Shown piece after piece: positions 1 through 10,819 of a stretch of DNA of 64,000 nt. The translations under genes were made by a program, and so were the position numbers. The notes under the pieces were generated by a model that did not search any database, was not told the DNA's origin, and saw only the letters and a list, made by a program, of their open reading frames with translations. The stretch spans positions 34,267,501-34,331,500 of the forward strand of contig NC_086183.1 in NCBI RefSeq assembly GCF_023053635.1. Direction: 5' to 3'. The DNA is from Elgaria multicarinata webbii (lineage: Eukaryota; Chordata; Lepidosauria; Squamata; Anguidae). The stretch's first letter is position 1. Every line of letters starts with the position of its first letter.

Positions 1-319
1 AGAGAATGAACTATGTCATTCAGCATCTCTTGCTCAGAAAACATTGATTTCAGTCAAGAGAACAGCCTCACTGCTAATAAAGAGGAGAGCAATCCCTGCC
101 CGAGGAGCAAACTCCCTTTTGATCATATGAGAAAGCGCCAAGATATGACCTTTGTTGAGCCCCTCCCTGGCTTGTGGGGACATTTAGCAGGTGTTTTCAG
201 GTAAAGTTAATCCACCCCTCCCATAGTAATGACTTTGTAAATCTCCACCCAGTAAGTAGCTGATACAGAGGCCGTAGGGGAAATTTATGTAACCTACTAG
301 TGTTGGGGGAAAGTACGAG

Positions 320-321
<2 letters not shown>

Positions 322-357
<36 letters not shown>

Positions 358-358
358 C
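322..358. repeat. (TC)n microsatellite
   Basis: Uninterrupted TC dinucleotides. The first 660 bases around it show nothing else recognisable. Confidence 0.9.
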
Positions 359-683
359 TCCCCTCCCTGTAATCCTTGTACAGGGTCTGTCTCATTTTCT
401 TCAGCCACAGCTTTCTGATCAACTCCAGATGTACTGTAACATCTGGGATTGGGGAGTCTCCCTTGTTTTTTTACTGCATGTGGTTACTGGCCTGCCTGAA
501 AGAGGATCCTTTTGAGCTCTAGCTGGGATCATCTGGTTTTTGTCTTGTTCTTAATTATTATTATTAAAAAATATTAGCATGCCTGCTGGTGGAAGCTCCA
601 ATAAACCTTTGAGGCTTCCCAGTAACTCCACCCCTGTCTGCCTTCGATAATATTTAGAATGGCCAAGGATGCTTATGAAAGCA

Positions 684-1025
684 GAGGAACCGTGGCTCAG
701 TGGCTGTGGCCCTGCGCAAGGTTCCGGGTTCAATCCCTGCATGCAGCTTCAGTTTGGGGGGAAAAGGACTCAACTTGCAGGGAAAGATGCTCTTTCTGTC
801 TGAGGCCCTGGAGAATTGCTGCCATTCGGGACAGATCCGTCTTCCTCAATCTGGCACCCTCCAGCTTGTTGGTCTCCAATTCCCATCATCCCCAACCAGC
901 AAGGCTGTTAGAGACCCACACAGCTGGAGGTTGCCAGTTTGGGAAAGGCTGGAATAGATAGATAAGGGCTGGGCTAGATGGACAGACTCGTCTCTCCCAC
1001 TGTAAGGCAGCAACTTCTGCTTTTG
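684..1025 (+). mobile_element. tRNA-derived SINE split by a MITE
   Basis: The head has tRNA-like A-box (GTGGCTCAGTGG) and B-box (GGGTTCAATCCC) sequences. The body runs to a CTGCTGCCATTCGGG motif and resumes after about 960 with GGGCTAGATGGACAGACT...AAGGCAGC. About 838-955 is a fragment of the palindromic MITE family, inserted within the SINE. Confidence 0.7.
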
Positions 1026-1249
1026 TTAAATCCTCCCTATCCAAATCTTTGCAGCCAGGCAGTTTTGGGTTTCTGAATTACCTGCAGAGCAGTGCTGGAT
1101 TAGATGGGTCTTTGGGCCTGGTTCACAGACACATGGACGTCACACAGTCAATTCATGTACACTTGGCCGCTGAATGTGTGAACTCCATTGAAAAGTAGCT
1201 CTGCTGTCTCATGCACACCTATGCATGGTACTGGTTTATTTTGTGACAT

Positions 1250-1455
1250 TCATATCCGGCTTTTTTTCTTCCAAGGAGCCTAAGGTGGCACACACAGTCC
1301 TCCTCTTCCTCTCTGTTTTATCCTCACAGCCATCCTGTGAGGTAGGTTAGGCTGAGAGTCAGTGACTGGCCCAAAGTGACCTTACAGTTGACTGGGGACT
1401 AGAACCTGGATTTCCGGAGTCCCAGGCCACCCTGCCTCTCAACTGGTTACAGCCA
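1250..1455. repeat. Old MIR-like/LINE-derived repeat
   Basis: Contains the phrases CCTGTGAGGTAGGTTAGGCT and GTGACTGGCCCAAAGTGACC, seen again around 14440, 16560 and 47355. This is typical of ancient CORE-SINE/L2-like fragments. Family not resolved. Confidence 0.5.
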
Positions 1456-3010
1456 CCCAAGTTTTATATTAATTTGTTTTATTTATAAATGCATGTAAAT
1501 ACTGCCCCTCGTTGTAAGATTCGGGTTTGTTTGCTTGATAAACATTCATGTATGGATTTGCCCTCGTCTGATCCAACAGTGCAATTCTTATGTACTCAGT
1601 GGGTGGGAAGCAGGAAATTCATGGTACCTTGCCAAGCGGATGCCAGCCGAGTTGGGACAAAGTGATGGAAAACAATGATGACATCTGGAACTTCAGTTCA
1701 TAATCTTGGATCTCATGCCTGCTCCACTGGCTTTGAATGTAGCTCTCTCTTTGGAGTGGGTGTGCTCAAGGCCCAGGTGATTCTGACAATGTCGCCTCCC
1801 TCATCCTCGTGGTGTTTATTAATTGCATCTCCTCCGGCATTCACGGGTTCCCAGAAGCCCAAAAGACTGGAGTCGCGTTCCTATGGACAGGGAGTCTAGC
1901 AAGGGAAGGCAAAGCAGCGCTTCTAAATTAAGCTCTGTCCTCCTGCTCCTTTGTTGCTGCTAATTGCCTGCGTGCATTAGGAATGGATTTCTCTTCGCAC
2001 CTGGTTCATTTTTAGTCCTGGAGATCTAAGCGTAGGAACTTTGGGAGGATTGGTGGGTGTGGGTGTGGGTGGGTGTATGTGCACACGCGCGAGTGCAGAA
2101 TGAAAGCTCATTTTAAGGCTGCAGCCTTGTACCCACTTACTTGGGACTTACTTCTGAGTAAACATGCATAGACTTCTTTAACTGTCCATCCTGAATGCCC
2201 ACAGAGTTAACCTCACCTGGTTTTAGACCTTGGAATGCAATTGAGTTAATAATGAAGCATTAGAACCTGCTTGAAGTTCTAAGGAGCCTGAGGAGCAGGA
2301 ATAAAGAACACAGTGATTCTGAGCATATGCAGAGCCTCCCCCAACCCTTTGCTGGGTTACTAAAGCCAGATTACTCCCCTTACTTACTTGATATTAGCAA
2401 AGAGGAACTCCAGGGCAGATAGCATAGCAGGGGCAGGTTTCAGACCCCCCTTGAGCATGTGCAGAGTGTATTTTCCGCAACACTTGGCATTTAAAAATTA
2501 AGCACCTTTAGATTCCCTATTTCAGAGGAACTTCCGGTTCCAGTTTCTGCCGGGCCACTGGGTGTGAGTGGAGTTTCTTCCCAGAGGCAAGGAACCTTCT
2601 AACTTGGTTGACTGTTTGCATTCCTCTGGGCATGCCTCATAACCACATAATGCATCAAGCGAAAGGGTTTCTGGCAGCCACCACAAGCTGATCTTCCCGG
2701 GGACAGTGACCGGGCAGGCGAGACACGAATAATGACAAGGTGGAGCCTAGCCTGGCCCTTTTGCCCGGGTACCAAATATAGCCCCCGCCAGCCTACCCCA
2801 CCAGCAATCAGACAGGACCCTGCCCGGCCGGGCTATTCTAAGCAGCTGGTTTCCCCCAGCACCACGCCACCCCCTGTCTGCCTGCTGCTGCTGCTGCCGC
2901 CTCATTGCTGTCTGAGAGGCAAGATCAGCCCCAGCTGAGGGACGTGGTCCAGACAGAAGAGCTGCCCCCTCTTTCTGACCATGTCTGCTCCTCCACCACT
3001 GAGGCCCAAT
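1456..3010. other. Intergenic, no gene seen
   Basis: Mostly unique sequence with no supportable coding exon. It includes a short GT/TG-rich tract near 2054-2080 and, at about 2108-2175, a fragment of the ATGCATGTTTACTCAG repeat family. Confidence 0.5.
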
Positions 3011-3012
3011 GT

Positions 3013-3120
3013 GGAAGGGCTGCAGCTCAGTGGTAAAACACCTGCTGTGCCCGTAGAAAGTCCCAGGTTCCCTGGCATGTCCAGGTGGGTCTTACATCCC
3101 TAGAGATTCCGGATCACTGA
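3013..3120 (+). mobile_element. SINE head fragment
   Basis: GCAGCTCAGTGGTAAAACA, then TCCCAGGTTCCCTGGCAT, resembles the tRNA-related head of the SINE at 684. The B-box is worn. Confidence 0.5.
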
Positions 3121-3191
3121 ACTGAGAAAAGTTTATGGTTTGCAATTTGTTATATATACTGAGGATGGGAACCTGGATCCCCCAGAAAAGA

Positions 3192-3300
3192 TGCTGTACT
3201 ACAGTTCCCATCACCTTCTGCCCATTGGCCATGGTGGCTGGGCCTTATGGGAGTTGGAGTCCAACAATAAGTTGGAGGGCCGCAGGTCCCCCATCCCTGA
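3192..3300. mobile_element. Palindromic hAT-type MITE, worn copy
   Basis: Carries TACAGTTCCCATCA and ATGGGAGTTGGAGTCCAACA, the two arms of the MITE seen intact at 49387. Confidence 0.55.
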
Positions 3301-3394
3301 TAAACCCAGTGGTGCCCTGCGGCAAACTACGTCCGATTGGACCCAGGTGGTTTCTCAGGCCAGGGGGTGGTGCTGGTGCAATATGGCATTTGAA

Positions 3395-3560
3395 AACTAT
3401 TTATTTATTACATTTCTATACCGCCCCACAGCCGAAGCTCTCTCGGTGTTTTACAACAATTAAAAATAGTAAACACTAAAAAGTACACAAGATTCAAAAA
3501 ACCATCAGAAGCATAAAAACAGTATAAAAACAACAGTATCCATTTAATACTATACATTTC
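3395..3560 (-). mobile_element. L2-like LINE tail
   Basis: Reads ATTTATTTATTACATTTCTA then TACCGCCCCACAGCCGAAGCTCTC, the reverse complement of the L2-like 3' end seen at 13630-13737. Confidence 0.65.
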
Positions 3561-3625
3561 CCTACAGCCAAAAAAGCAGTCAATATGAGATTTTTAAAAT
3601 TCAGCATACTGTAGTGACTCTGTGA

Positions 3626-3646
3626 GACACACACACACACACACAG
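3626..3646. repeat. (AC)n microsatellite
   Basis: AC dinucleotide tract. Confidence 0.85.
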
Positions 3647-3649
3647 ATT

Positions 3650-6335
3650 ACTGATAGATTCAGTTGTCAGCCACATGAAAGCCATTGTGTGTACATTCTA
3701 GGGCAGAGGTATTGCTTCCAGGCAGGCTTGAACCCTAGCACCTATCTTTTGACACATACACACACTTGGTGTCAATTTGTTCTTTAGAGATTTTGTATTA
3801 TGCTGCCCCATCCATTACAGCTGTCTATTTCAAATCCAATATTACAGCCACCATCTCCCTTTGGTGAGAAGTAGCTTTCATTTGACACATCTTACTGTTG
3901 TCATGTAGGCCACTAGTGAAACTGTTCTCTGCAGGGAGCTCTTCCACTCAGAACAGTTTTTTTTTATGCTAACAAAGTGAATCCCTTTGTCTCTTTTTGC
4001 TGGCTTTTTCAAATTTCATTCTAGCTTTGTACTCGGGGGATCTAGGGATGCCCAAAAGCAGCTACTCTGCCTGGTCCACAAAGTGTTCTTCAGAATTCCT
4101 TGCACCACAGAGAATGCTGGGCCCTGCCTTGAACGGACTGCTGCTTGGTCAATAGCCCTAAAACAGTGGCACCGAGTGTGGCTGCTTGCATTGTTTGGGT
4201 AGCTGGGCTGGTCCTGTTCTTGCCAGCTTTTGGAATAAATGCCTCTATATGTTTTTTAGGTTGGGTTTAGCTGTGTTTTGGTGGTGGTCATTGCACAAGG
4301 GATGCTTCGTTTGTTTTATTATATTTAAATATCCACCCCATGATATAAGTTCTCTGGACAGCTCACAAAATGAGCCCAACATTAAAATAAAATATAAAGC
4401 AATAGAAATCTTAAAATTAAGACAGAATTAAAATACAAATTTCAAGCAGAGAAACCCAGGCTATAAGACAAGGGTGCAAGGTGGGTGAGCATCCAAGGAG
4501 AGAAGTCTCAGGATGCTATAGAAAGGTTTATTATACAAAAGCCTGCAAGACAATTCGTTGTTAATTTCTGCAGCCATTATAACAACTCCCTCAAGGCGAC
4601 CTAGAAGAGGCTGAAATGCGTCAGGCTTTTGTATCATAATCCTTTCTATATCATTCAGAGACTTCTCTCCCTTTTTGTGTACAGCCTACAGGACACACTT
4701 AAAAGGTCTGGATGTCTAAAAAGGTTTTCACCTGGTGCCAAAAGGAAATTTGGTGGTGGATTGTGCAGCTACTGAACACCTCCAAGGTCCATATGAGTCC
4801 GTGGGATGTGGGTTGCACATATGGGCTTTGGGGGAGTGCAACTCCATCCAGAGCAGGTTGAAACGCAGCAGCTGCACTACAGACCAACAGTACTTCCACC
4901 TTGTCTGGACTGAGTCTCCAGTCACCCTCATCCGCTGTTTTGCAGCATCTAAGCACTGGTTTATGACAGCTTCACTGCCAAGGAGGGCTTAAGGAGGAAC
5001 TCAACCTCCTGGACCCAGGTGGGCATCATCTCCTGGCTAGATTTAATAAGCCACGATGGGCAAAGCTCAAACATACACCTGGTTGGTCAAACACAACTGA
5101 ACACCTTGTCCACATCCTCCAATAACTGAAATTCGTGCAATGAATGACCAGATGGTGCTCTGGACAGCTCTGCTAATGAAACTCCATTAATGGGAAATGC
5201 CAAGGTGTGCAGGCATGGATGTAGCTGTCCCTAAATGAATATTTTAGTCTTCTAGTACTTGGTGACAGAGGACTGCTGTTGTTGAAAAGAAGCCCACTGT
5301 TGGGCCAGGAGACCCAGAAGATGGCCCCAGGGCTGAGAGGCCTGGATTCAGATTGCTTTGCCACAGCCATGGACTCATGTGTAGCCTTGCACAAGTCATT
5401 GTTTGGCCTCTGTTCCTAAGCTGGGATCTACCTTGCAGGGCTGTTGTGAAGGCAAAATGCAACGAAGTTTTGCAAATTAGAAGTGGTAGGATAAAGATAT
5501 TCATTGTGATGTCCCCCTGGCCCAGCTCCATTTCTGTGCCTTGTGATGTGTTTACATGCGCACACTTGGCACAGCCGAGAATTCCTTCCAGCCAGACTGC
5601 TCCGTTGTGCCCCTACTAACCCCTATTCCCCTGCAGAAGTGGGGTTCGAAAGGAAGCATCCTGCCTTTGCCCCCCCCCCCCATCTCTTTATCTTTTGCTT
5701 CATCATAAATAGCTGCCCTTTCTGAGCAGGGGTGGGTTCCTCCAGCCCCTCCCCTCCTACCCACTGACAATTGGCACATCGTGTGCAGGGGCTACTTCAC
5801 AGTGCTAACCTATTTCTGTTGATGCTGACTCACTCGGCAATGATGCACAACACAAAGAAAGGAAGGAGAAAAAGAAAGGAAGAAAGAAAGGAAGGGGCCG
5901 TGCCTCCTCATTAAACGGCTCCTGGTTAGGACTGTGGGGGGAAACCTCTGGTTTTCTAGCCAGTGATTCAATTCAGGATGGAGATGGAACAGCTGGACAG
6001 GGAGACATTTCTGGCTGGCTGACGGGGAGGGAGGTGGAACCCCCAACGAAGTGTCTGACACAGCACTTTGAGGTCACTAGCCAAGAATGTTGCATCCATT
6101 CCAGGGCGCTGAGTCATGCATTGGGGGCTGAGCCGGCGTTTTGGAACTCTGCCGGCTGCTGACCCACGTGCCTCTTCATTCATTCATTCATCCATCTATC
6201 CATCCTTTGAGACTATGTAACCTGATGGGGATGCAGAGCAAATTAGGAACTTGGCTTTTTTATGTGTGTGTGTTTCTCTTAAGAGGGGAAGTAGGGTTTT
6301 AATTTGGGGCTGTTTGGTGATGGTGGTTATAAGGT
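3650..6335. other. Intergenic, no gene seen
   Basis: No coding exon recognised. A worn minus-strand LINE tail lies at about 4310-4450. A MIR-like fragment lies at about 5365-5490 (GTAGCCTTGCACAAGTCA then CTTGCAGGGCTGTTGTGA). A (GAAA)-rich tract lies near 5855-5895. Confidence 0.5.
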
Positions 6336-6339
6336 GAGC

Positions 6340-6405
6340 TACGCGGCAGGGTCCTGCTATTTACTGTGTTATCTGTACAGCACCATGTACATTGATGGTG
6401 CTATA

Positions 6406-6466
<61 letters not shown>
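6340..6466 (+). mobile_element. L2-like LINE 3' tail with (ATA)n
   Basis: TGTACAGCACCATGTACATT, then GATGGTGCTATATAAATAAA and a long ATA repeat: the same tail as at 34690 and 37730. Confidence 0.75.
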
Positions 6467-7064
6467 CTACCTGGTTCCTGGTTCCAACTGATACAAGGCA
6501 GCAGAAGTTAATGGTTAGAGTAAGAAAGACTGTGAGACAAAAGGCCAGGTTTTCTGAGAAAGGAGTGGGGTGCGGGGGTTATAGAGGTGGCTGGGAACTA
6601 CGGGGAGGAACTAAAAAGGTTCTAAACTTTTGTGGGGTGTAGAGGGAACAGGATGGTATTGGATTTCCTGGGCTTCCAAAGACTGGAAACCAGGATTCCT
6701 GGGTTCTTTACCTGTGTGTGAAAGGAAATGTGGTGACCATTGGGTTTACTGAAGGACAACTCCAGGTGCCTGGTTTCTATCTTCCACTCTCTAGAGGCAG
6801 TGGTATCTAATGTTTAGAGCAGGGAGAGCCAGAATTCCCAGGTTCCAACTTCCTTTCACTGTTTATACGGGTGGAAAGGAATCTCCATGAATAAAAGCTT
6901 GGACAGAGTGCCTCTAAGCTTGGACAGAGTGCCTTTCTCTCATCATATGAGCACATATACATCCCAAGCCCATTCATTAAGTTCTATGGGAGGGCTCCAG
7001 ATGCCCCCAGCCAGAGATTAAACCAGGGAAGGCATCACAACTGTGGAATACCAGGAGAATGTTT

Positions 7065-7325
7065 GCCTTATGTACACTTCATCCTAATTAATTTTTTAAT
7101 AAAGCATATATAATTTTAATTTTTTAAAAATGTTCCTGCCTGCAAGCTTACAGTCTAAACATCTACAATACAACATTTATCTACAAGAGCAATGAAGACC
7201 TTTTTTTAATTTAAAAAAGGAAAATACAGTGCAATCCTATGCATGTTTACTCAGGTTTAAGTCCCACTGCATTTAATGGGGCTTATTTCCTAGCAATCCT
7301 TCTGTATAGGATTGCAGCTTTAGAT
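7065..7325. repeat. Repeat cluster: LINE-like tail and palindromic element
   Basis: Sequence near 7130-7195 resembles a reversed L2-like tail (CAAGCTTACAGTCTAAAC). 7225-7320 is a palindromic repeat (GCAATCCTATGCATGTTTAC ... GTATAGGATTGCAGC) found again near 22435, 41137 and 43640. Confidence 0.5.
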
Positions 7326-7911
7326 TGCAGTTTTTAAAAAAGATCCCAAAGATTAGCAATGCCTTAGCATGATGCTTTATTGTGTACTTTACTTCAAAAT
7401 TAAATTAAGGGATGGCACTGAGCCTCCAAACATCTGGAAGTAGGCAAAGGGCTTTCAGGAAAGTGGGGACCATTTCCAACTGTTTATCTACCTAGAACTG
7501 TTGGCCAAGTTCATGTTCGCTCGCTCTCAGACACACACAGACACACACTACAGTTGGACAGGGGTCTCCCTTGTTGTGAGAGATGTGCAGGCTTTCGACC
7601 ACAACTTCTGCTGGCTGCACACTGTGTCTTAGATCGCCTTTCCTTCCTTCCTCTCCCAGCCCTGACATAAGTACACGTGTTCCTCTTGGCTTCGGCCTGT
7701 CACGTGAGCTGGAAGGAAAAGGCTGGGCAGAGGGAGGGTGTGTGGTGTTTGTGATGGTGGGACAGGGAAGAATTGGCTCACGATTTGGAAATAATAATCA
7801 CAACAGCAACAACAAGACCCACTAGGTCTGCCTGGGATTTCTGGAGCAGTGCCTGACTTCTGCTGGGGACTGGCAGAAGATGGGGAGCTGGGATGAAAGG
7901 AAGGCTGGAAG

Positions 7912-8647
7912 AAGATGCACAGTTACAAGATGGGGGATACTTGGCTCAGCAATACTACAAATGAGAAGGATCTTGGAATTGTTGTAGATCGCAAGCTGGA
8001 TATGAGCCAACAGTGCGATATGGCTGCAAGAAAGGCAAATGCTATTTTGGGCTGCATTAATAGAAGTATAGCTTCCAAATCGCGTGAGGTCCTGGTTCCT
8101 CTCTATTTGGCCCTGGTTAGGCTTCATCTAGAGTATTGCGTCCAGTTCTGGGCTCCACAATTCAAGAAGGATGCAGACAAGCTGGAGCATGTCCAGAGGA
8201 GGGCAACCAGGATGATCAGGGGTCTGGAAACAAAGCCCTATGAAGAGAGACTGAAAGAACTGGGCATGTTTAGCCTGGAGAAGAGAAGATTGAAGGGAGA
8301 CATGAGAGCACTCTTCAAATACTTAAAAGGTTGTCACACAGAGGAGGGCCAGGATCTCCTCTCGATCCTCCCAGAGTGCAGGACACAGAATAACGGGCTC
8401 AAGTTAAAGGAAGCCAGATTCCAGCTGGACATCAGGAAAACGTTCCTGACTGTTAGAGCAGTATGACAATGGAATCAGTTACCTAGAGAGGTTGTGGGCT
8501 CTCCCACACTAGAGGCATTCAAGAGGCAGCTGGACAACCATCTGTCAGGGATGCTTTAGGGTGGATTCCTGCATTGAGCAGGGGGTTGGACTTGATGGCC
8601 TTGTAGGCCCCTTCCAACTCTGCTTTTCTATGATTCTATGATTCTAA
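7912..8647 (+). mobile_element. CR1 LINE, 3' part with ORF2 C-terminus
   Basis: The open frame encodes the CR1 reverse-transcriptase C-terminus ([20 protein letters not shown] ... [16 protein letters not shown]). It continues into the CR1 3' end, GGTTGGACTTGATGGCCTTG, and ends in ATTCTATG repeats. It is 5'-truncated with one late stop in the frame. The closest copy in the window is at 59855. Confidence 0.92.
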
Positions 8648-8674
8648 GAGCCAGGGGCAGGGGCTCATAAAGGA

Positions 8675-8835
8675 CTTCATTCATTCATTTTAAACTGCCC
8701 AATTGACCCAGGTTCTCTGGGTGGTGTACAAGACATTGAAAGCATAAAATACAATCAATAAAACAATGAATAAAATTGCACACAATAAAACCAACAGAGT
8801 AAAAACAGTCCAGCACATATCTGTGAAACCTACCA
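8675..8835 (-). mobile_element. LINE tail, L2-like
   Basis: ACTGCCCAATTGACCCAGGT, then TCTCTGGGTGGTGTACAAGA, is a diverged minus-strand copy of the CCGCCC/GGGCGG tail. Confidence 0.5.
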
Positions 8836-8924
8836 AGAAAGGCCTGAAGACCAGACCTTGGTAGACCCCACTCACACACCTGGTGTTTGAAGACAAAGTA
8901 CCCCTGAATGTGGATGCACCATTG

Positions 8925-9230
8925 AGCTACTTTGCAGATAGCTGTTAATAGACCTCCTCCTCCTCCTCCAGAAATTTGTCTAACCCTTTGTCCCAAAGTG
9001 TCCAGCTGGATGGTTTGCATGAGCCCATAAGCAGGGCATGTCCCTATGAAGGTAAAAGCCTCCCCCCTCCCACTTTGGACACCAGCAGCTGGGGGCCTCT
9101 ATTGACCTGCCATGGCTCACAGACGTTGCAAAAAGGGAAGAGAGATTGGGAGAATGCAGAACGGATGTCTACAGAGCAGCCTTCTCCAACCTGGTGCCCT
9201 CCAGAACTCCCAGGAACCACCAGCTAGCAG
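8925..9230. repeat. Type-A repeat and half MITE fragments
   Basis: 8930-8985 (AGCTGTTAATAGACCTCCTC ... AGAAATTTGTCTAACCC) matches the end of the repeat at 19545. 9183-9225 has the CCAACCTGGTGCCCTCCAGA arm of the palindromic MITE. Confidence 0.45.
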
Positions 9231-9604
9231 AGTCGTTCTAGAGAGGCTTATTGGACAGGGAAATCTTTAGGGTGGCCAGGCAGAGGTAAGCCAAGCCAGG
9301 CTGGAAAGCTGTGCAATGCCTAGAGACCCGGAGGTACACTGGGTAGAAGAAAGTGATAGACTGCGGACGGGTCCATATAAGCGGAGATGGGCGCGGGGTG
9401 GGAGGAGGAGGAGGAGGAGAAAGCCCACCTGGGCAAAGGACCCGGGAGATCAAAGGCGGACAGGCAAAAGGGCTGCCGGAGTGTGCAGGAGGCAGGCAAA
9501 AAGCATTCCGGGGAAGAGGCCAGGACAGGTTGCAGGAGGGGCAGAGGGGGAGAGCAAGCCAGCCAAGCGTGGGAACCCCGGATCGGGGAGAGCATTTCGG
9601 GGAG

Positions 9605-9835
9605 TGCGACGGATCCCAGATAGGCAGGTGGGAGGGCAGGGGGTCGAGGCATCCCAGATAGGCAGGTGGGAGGGCAGGGGGTCGAGGGATCATAGGCAGG
9701 CAGGTGGGAGGGCATGGGGTCGAGGGATCCCAGGCAGGCAGGCAGGTGGGAGGGCAGAGGGTGGAGGGATCCCAGGCAGCCAGGTGGGAGGGCAGGGGGT
9801 CGAGGGATCCCAGGCAGGCAGACGGGCGGAGGAGG
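9605..9835. repeat. Minisatellite, GC-rich unit of about 35-40 bp
   Basis: About six imperfect units built around GGGATCCCAGGCAGGCAGGT followed by GGGAGGGCAGGGGGTCGA. They explain the long open frames on both strands. Confidence 0.85.
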
Positions 9836-10169
9836 ATCCCAGACGGGCAGCGGCGGGAGGGAAGGAGGCAAAATCTTTGGGAGGTCCGGGGGGGGGGGGC
9901 AGGGAGGAGGAGCCCAGCGCAGGGTCTAGGGGCGCCGCGGGGCATCCATCCCCTCCGCCGGGCTCCCTGCATCCCGCGCCGCCAGCCTGCTTTCCTCTTC
10001 CTCCGGCCGCGCCGCCCCGCAGCCTTTCCTCTCCTCTCGCTCCGCTTTGCAGCGCCTCCGCCGACCACGTGGCTGGCAGCCCGCCTGAGAACAAACAACC
10101 CGCCGTCGCGTTGGCAACGGCGTTCCATTCCCCGCGCGCGTCATCACGCCGGCCGTTCGGTTTGTTGAC

Positions 10170-10182
10170 GTTGCCCGGCAAC
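10170..10182. promoter_or_regulatory. RFX X-box palindrome
   Basis: GTTGCCCGGCAAC fits the RFX consensus GTTGCCNGGCAAC on both strands. X-boxes of this kind mark promoters of ciliary and RFX-dependent genes. A second palindromic half-site, GTTGGCAAC, lies 60 bp upstream. Confidence 0.6.
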
Positions 10183-10394
10183 GGCGCCGCGGCCCTGACG
10201 GCGGCGGGGAGGAGCTTCCCGCGGGTGCAGCGGCGGCAGCAGCAGCAGTCAGTCGGCTGTCAGCGCGCGGAGCGGGGCGGCGCTCAGGCTGGGGAGCAAA
10301 AACCAGGGGCAGGGGGAGGTTCAGAAAGGGGGGCGCAATAGCTGGGGAGGGGCGCCTTGCTTGGGAGCTGAATGGGGAGGGGAGGGGAGGGTTG

Positions 10395-10475
10395 GATTGG
10401 TTTCCTGCATTGAGCAGGGGGTCGGACTCGATGGCCTTGTGGCCCCCTCCCAACTCTGCGATTCTATGATTCTAC
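10395..10475 (+). mobile_element. CR1 3' tail fragment
   Basis: TTGAGCAGGGGGTCGGACTC ... GATTCTATGATTCTA: only the last roughly 80 bp of CR1, just past the orphan CpG island. Confidence 0.85.
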
Positions 10476-10544
10476 GGTTGCACACCTGCTTCCTTATTAG
10501 GGGTTTGGAATAGGGGTGGGGGAAACTCCTGCATGGATGTGTGG

Positions 10545-10612
10545 GGTGCAATGGGTTGGAGGGGGAGTGCAATGGGTTGGAGGAGGTGCAATGGGTTGGA
10601 GGGGGGCTGCAG
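10545..10612. repeat. Short minisatellite, GGTGCAATGGGTTGGAGG units
   Basis: Three tandem copies of a roughly 20 bp unit, TGCAATGGGTTGGAGG plus G-rich spacer. Confidence 0.8.
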
Positions 10613-10699
10613 ATCGGGGGTGGGAGAAGAGGTGGGTTGGAGGGCAGCCTTGCTGGACAACAGCCATTCTTCATATAGGGACTTGGTAATAAGGGCAGG

Positions 10700-10815
10700 A
10701 TCTACACTACTGCTTTAAGCGCTTTATAACAGTTTTGAAAACTGTTGGGGCCCAGGACACACTCCATATACAGTTTTCAAAACTGTTATAAAGCGCTTAA
10801 AACAGTAGTGTAGAT
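10700..10815. mobile_element. Hairpin element, 46 bp arms
   Basis: Arms at 10700-10745 and 10770-10815 are reverse complements with one mismatch, around a 24 bp loop. Each arm holds a smaller palindrome, ACAGTTTTGAAAACTGT. It is either a MITE or a hairpin-type local duplication. No clear target duplication is seen. Confidence 0.7.
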
Positions 10816-10819
10816 GATG

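Larger units (their letters stand above)
9310..10330. promoter_or_regulatory. Orphan CpG island with RFX X-box
   Basis: A GC-rich block with CACGTG (10066-10071), GTTGGCAAC (10110-10118), a perfect X-box palindrome (10170-10182), TGACG half-sites and CAGCAG-rich 5'UTR-like sequence. It looks like a real promoter, perhaps bidirectional, but I can attach no coding exon on either strand. The long open frames here come from GC-rich repeats. Confidence 0.55.

Noticed and set aside
9238-10341. Long open frames on both strands (up to 341 residues)
   Set aside because: They run through a minisatellite and CpG island. The products are Gly/Arg- or Pro-rich with no domain, and overlapping frames on both strands are open.
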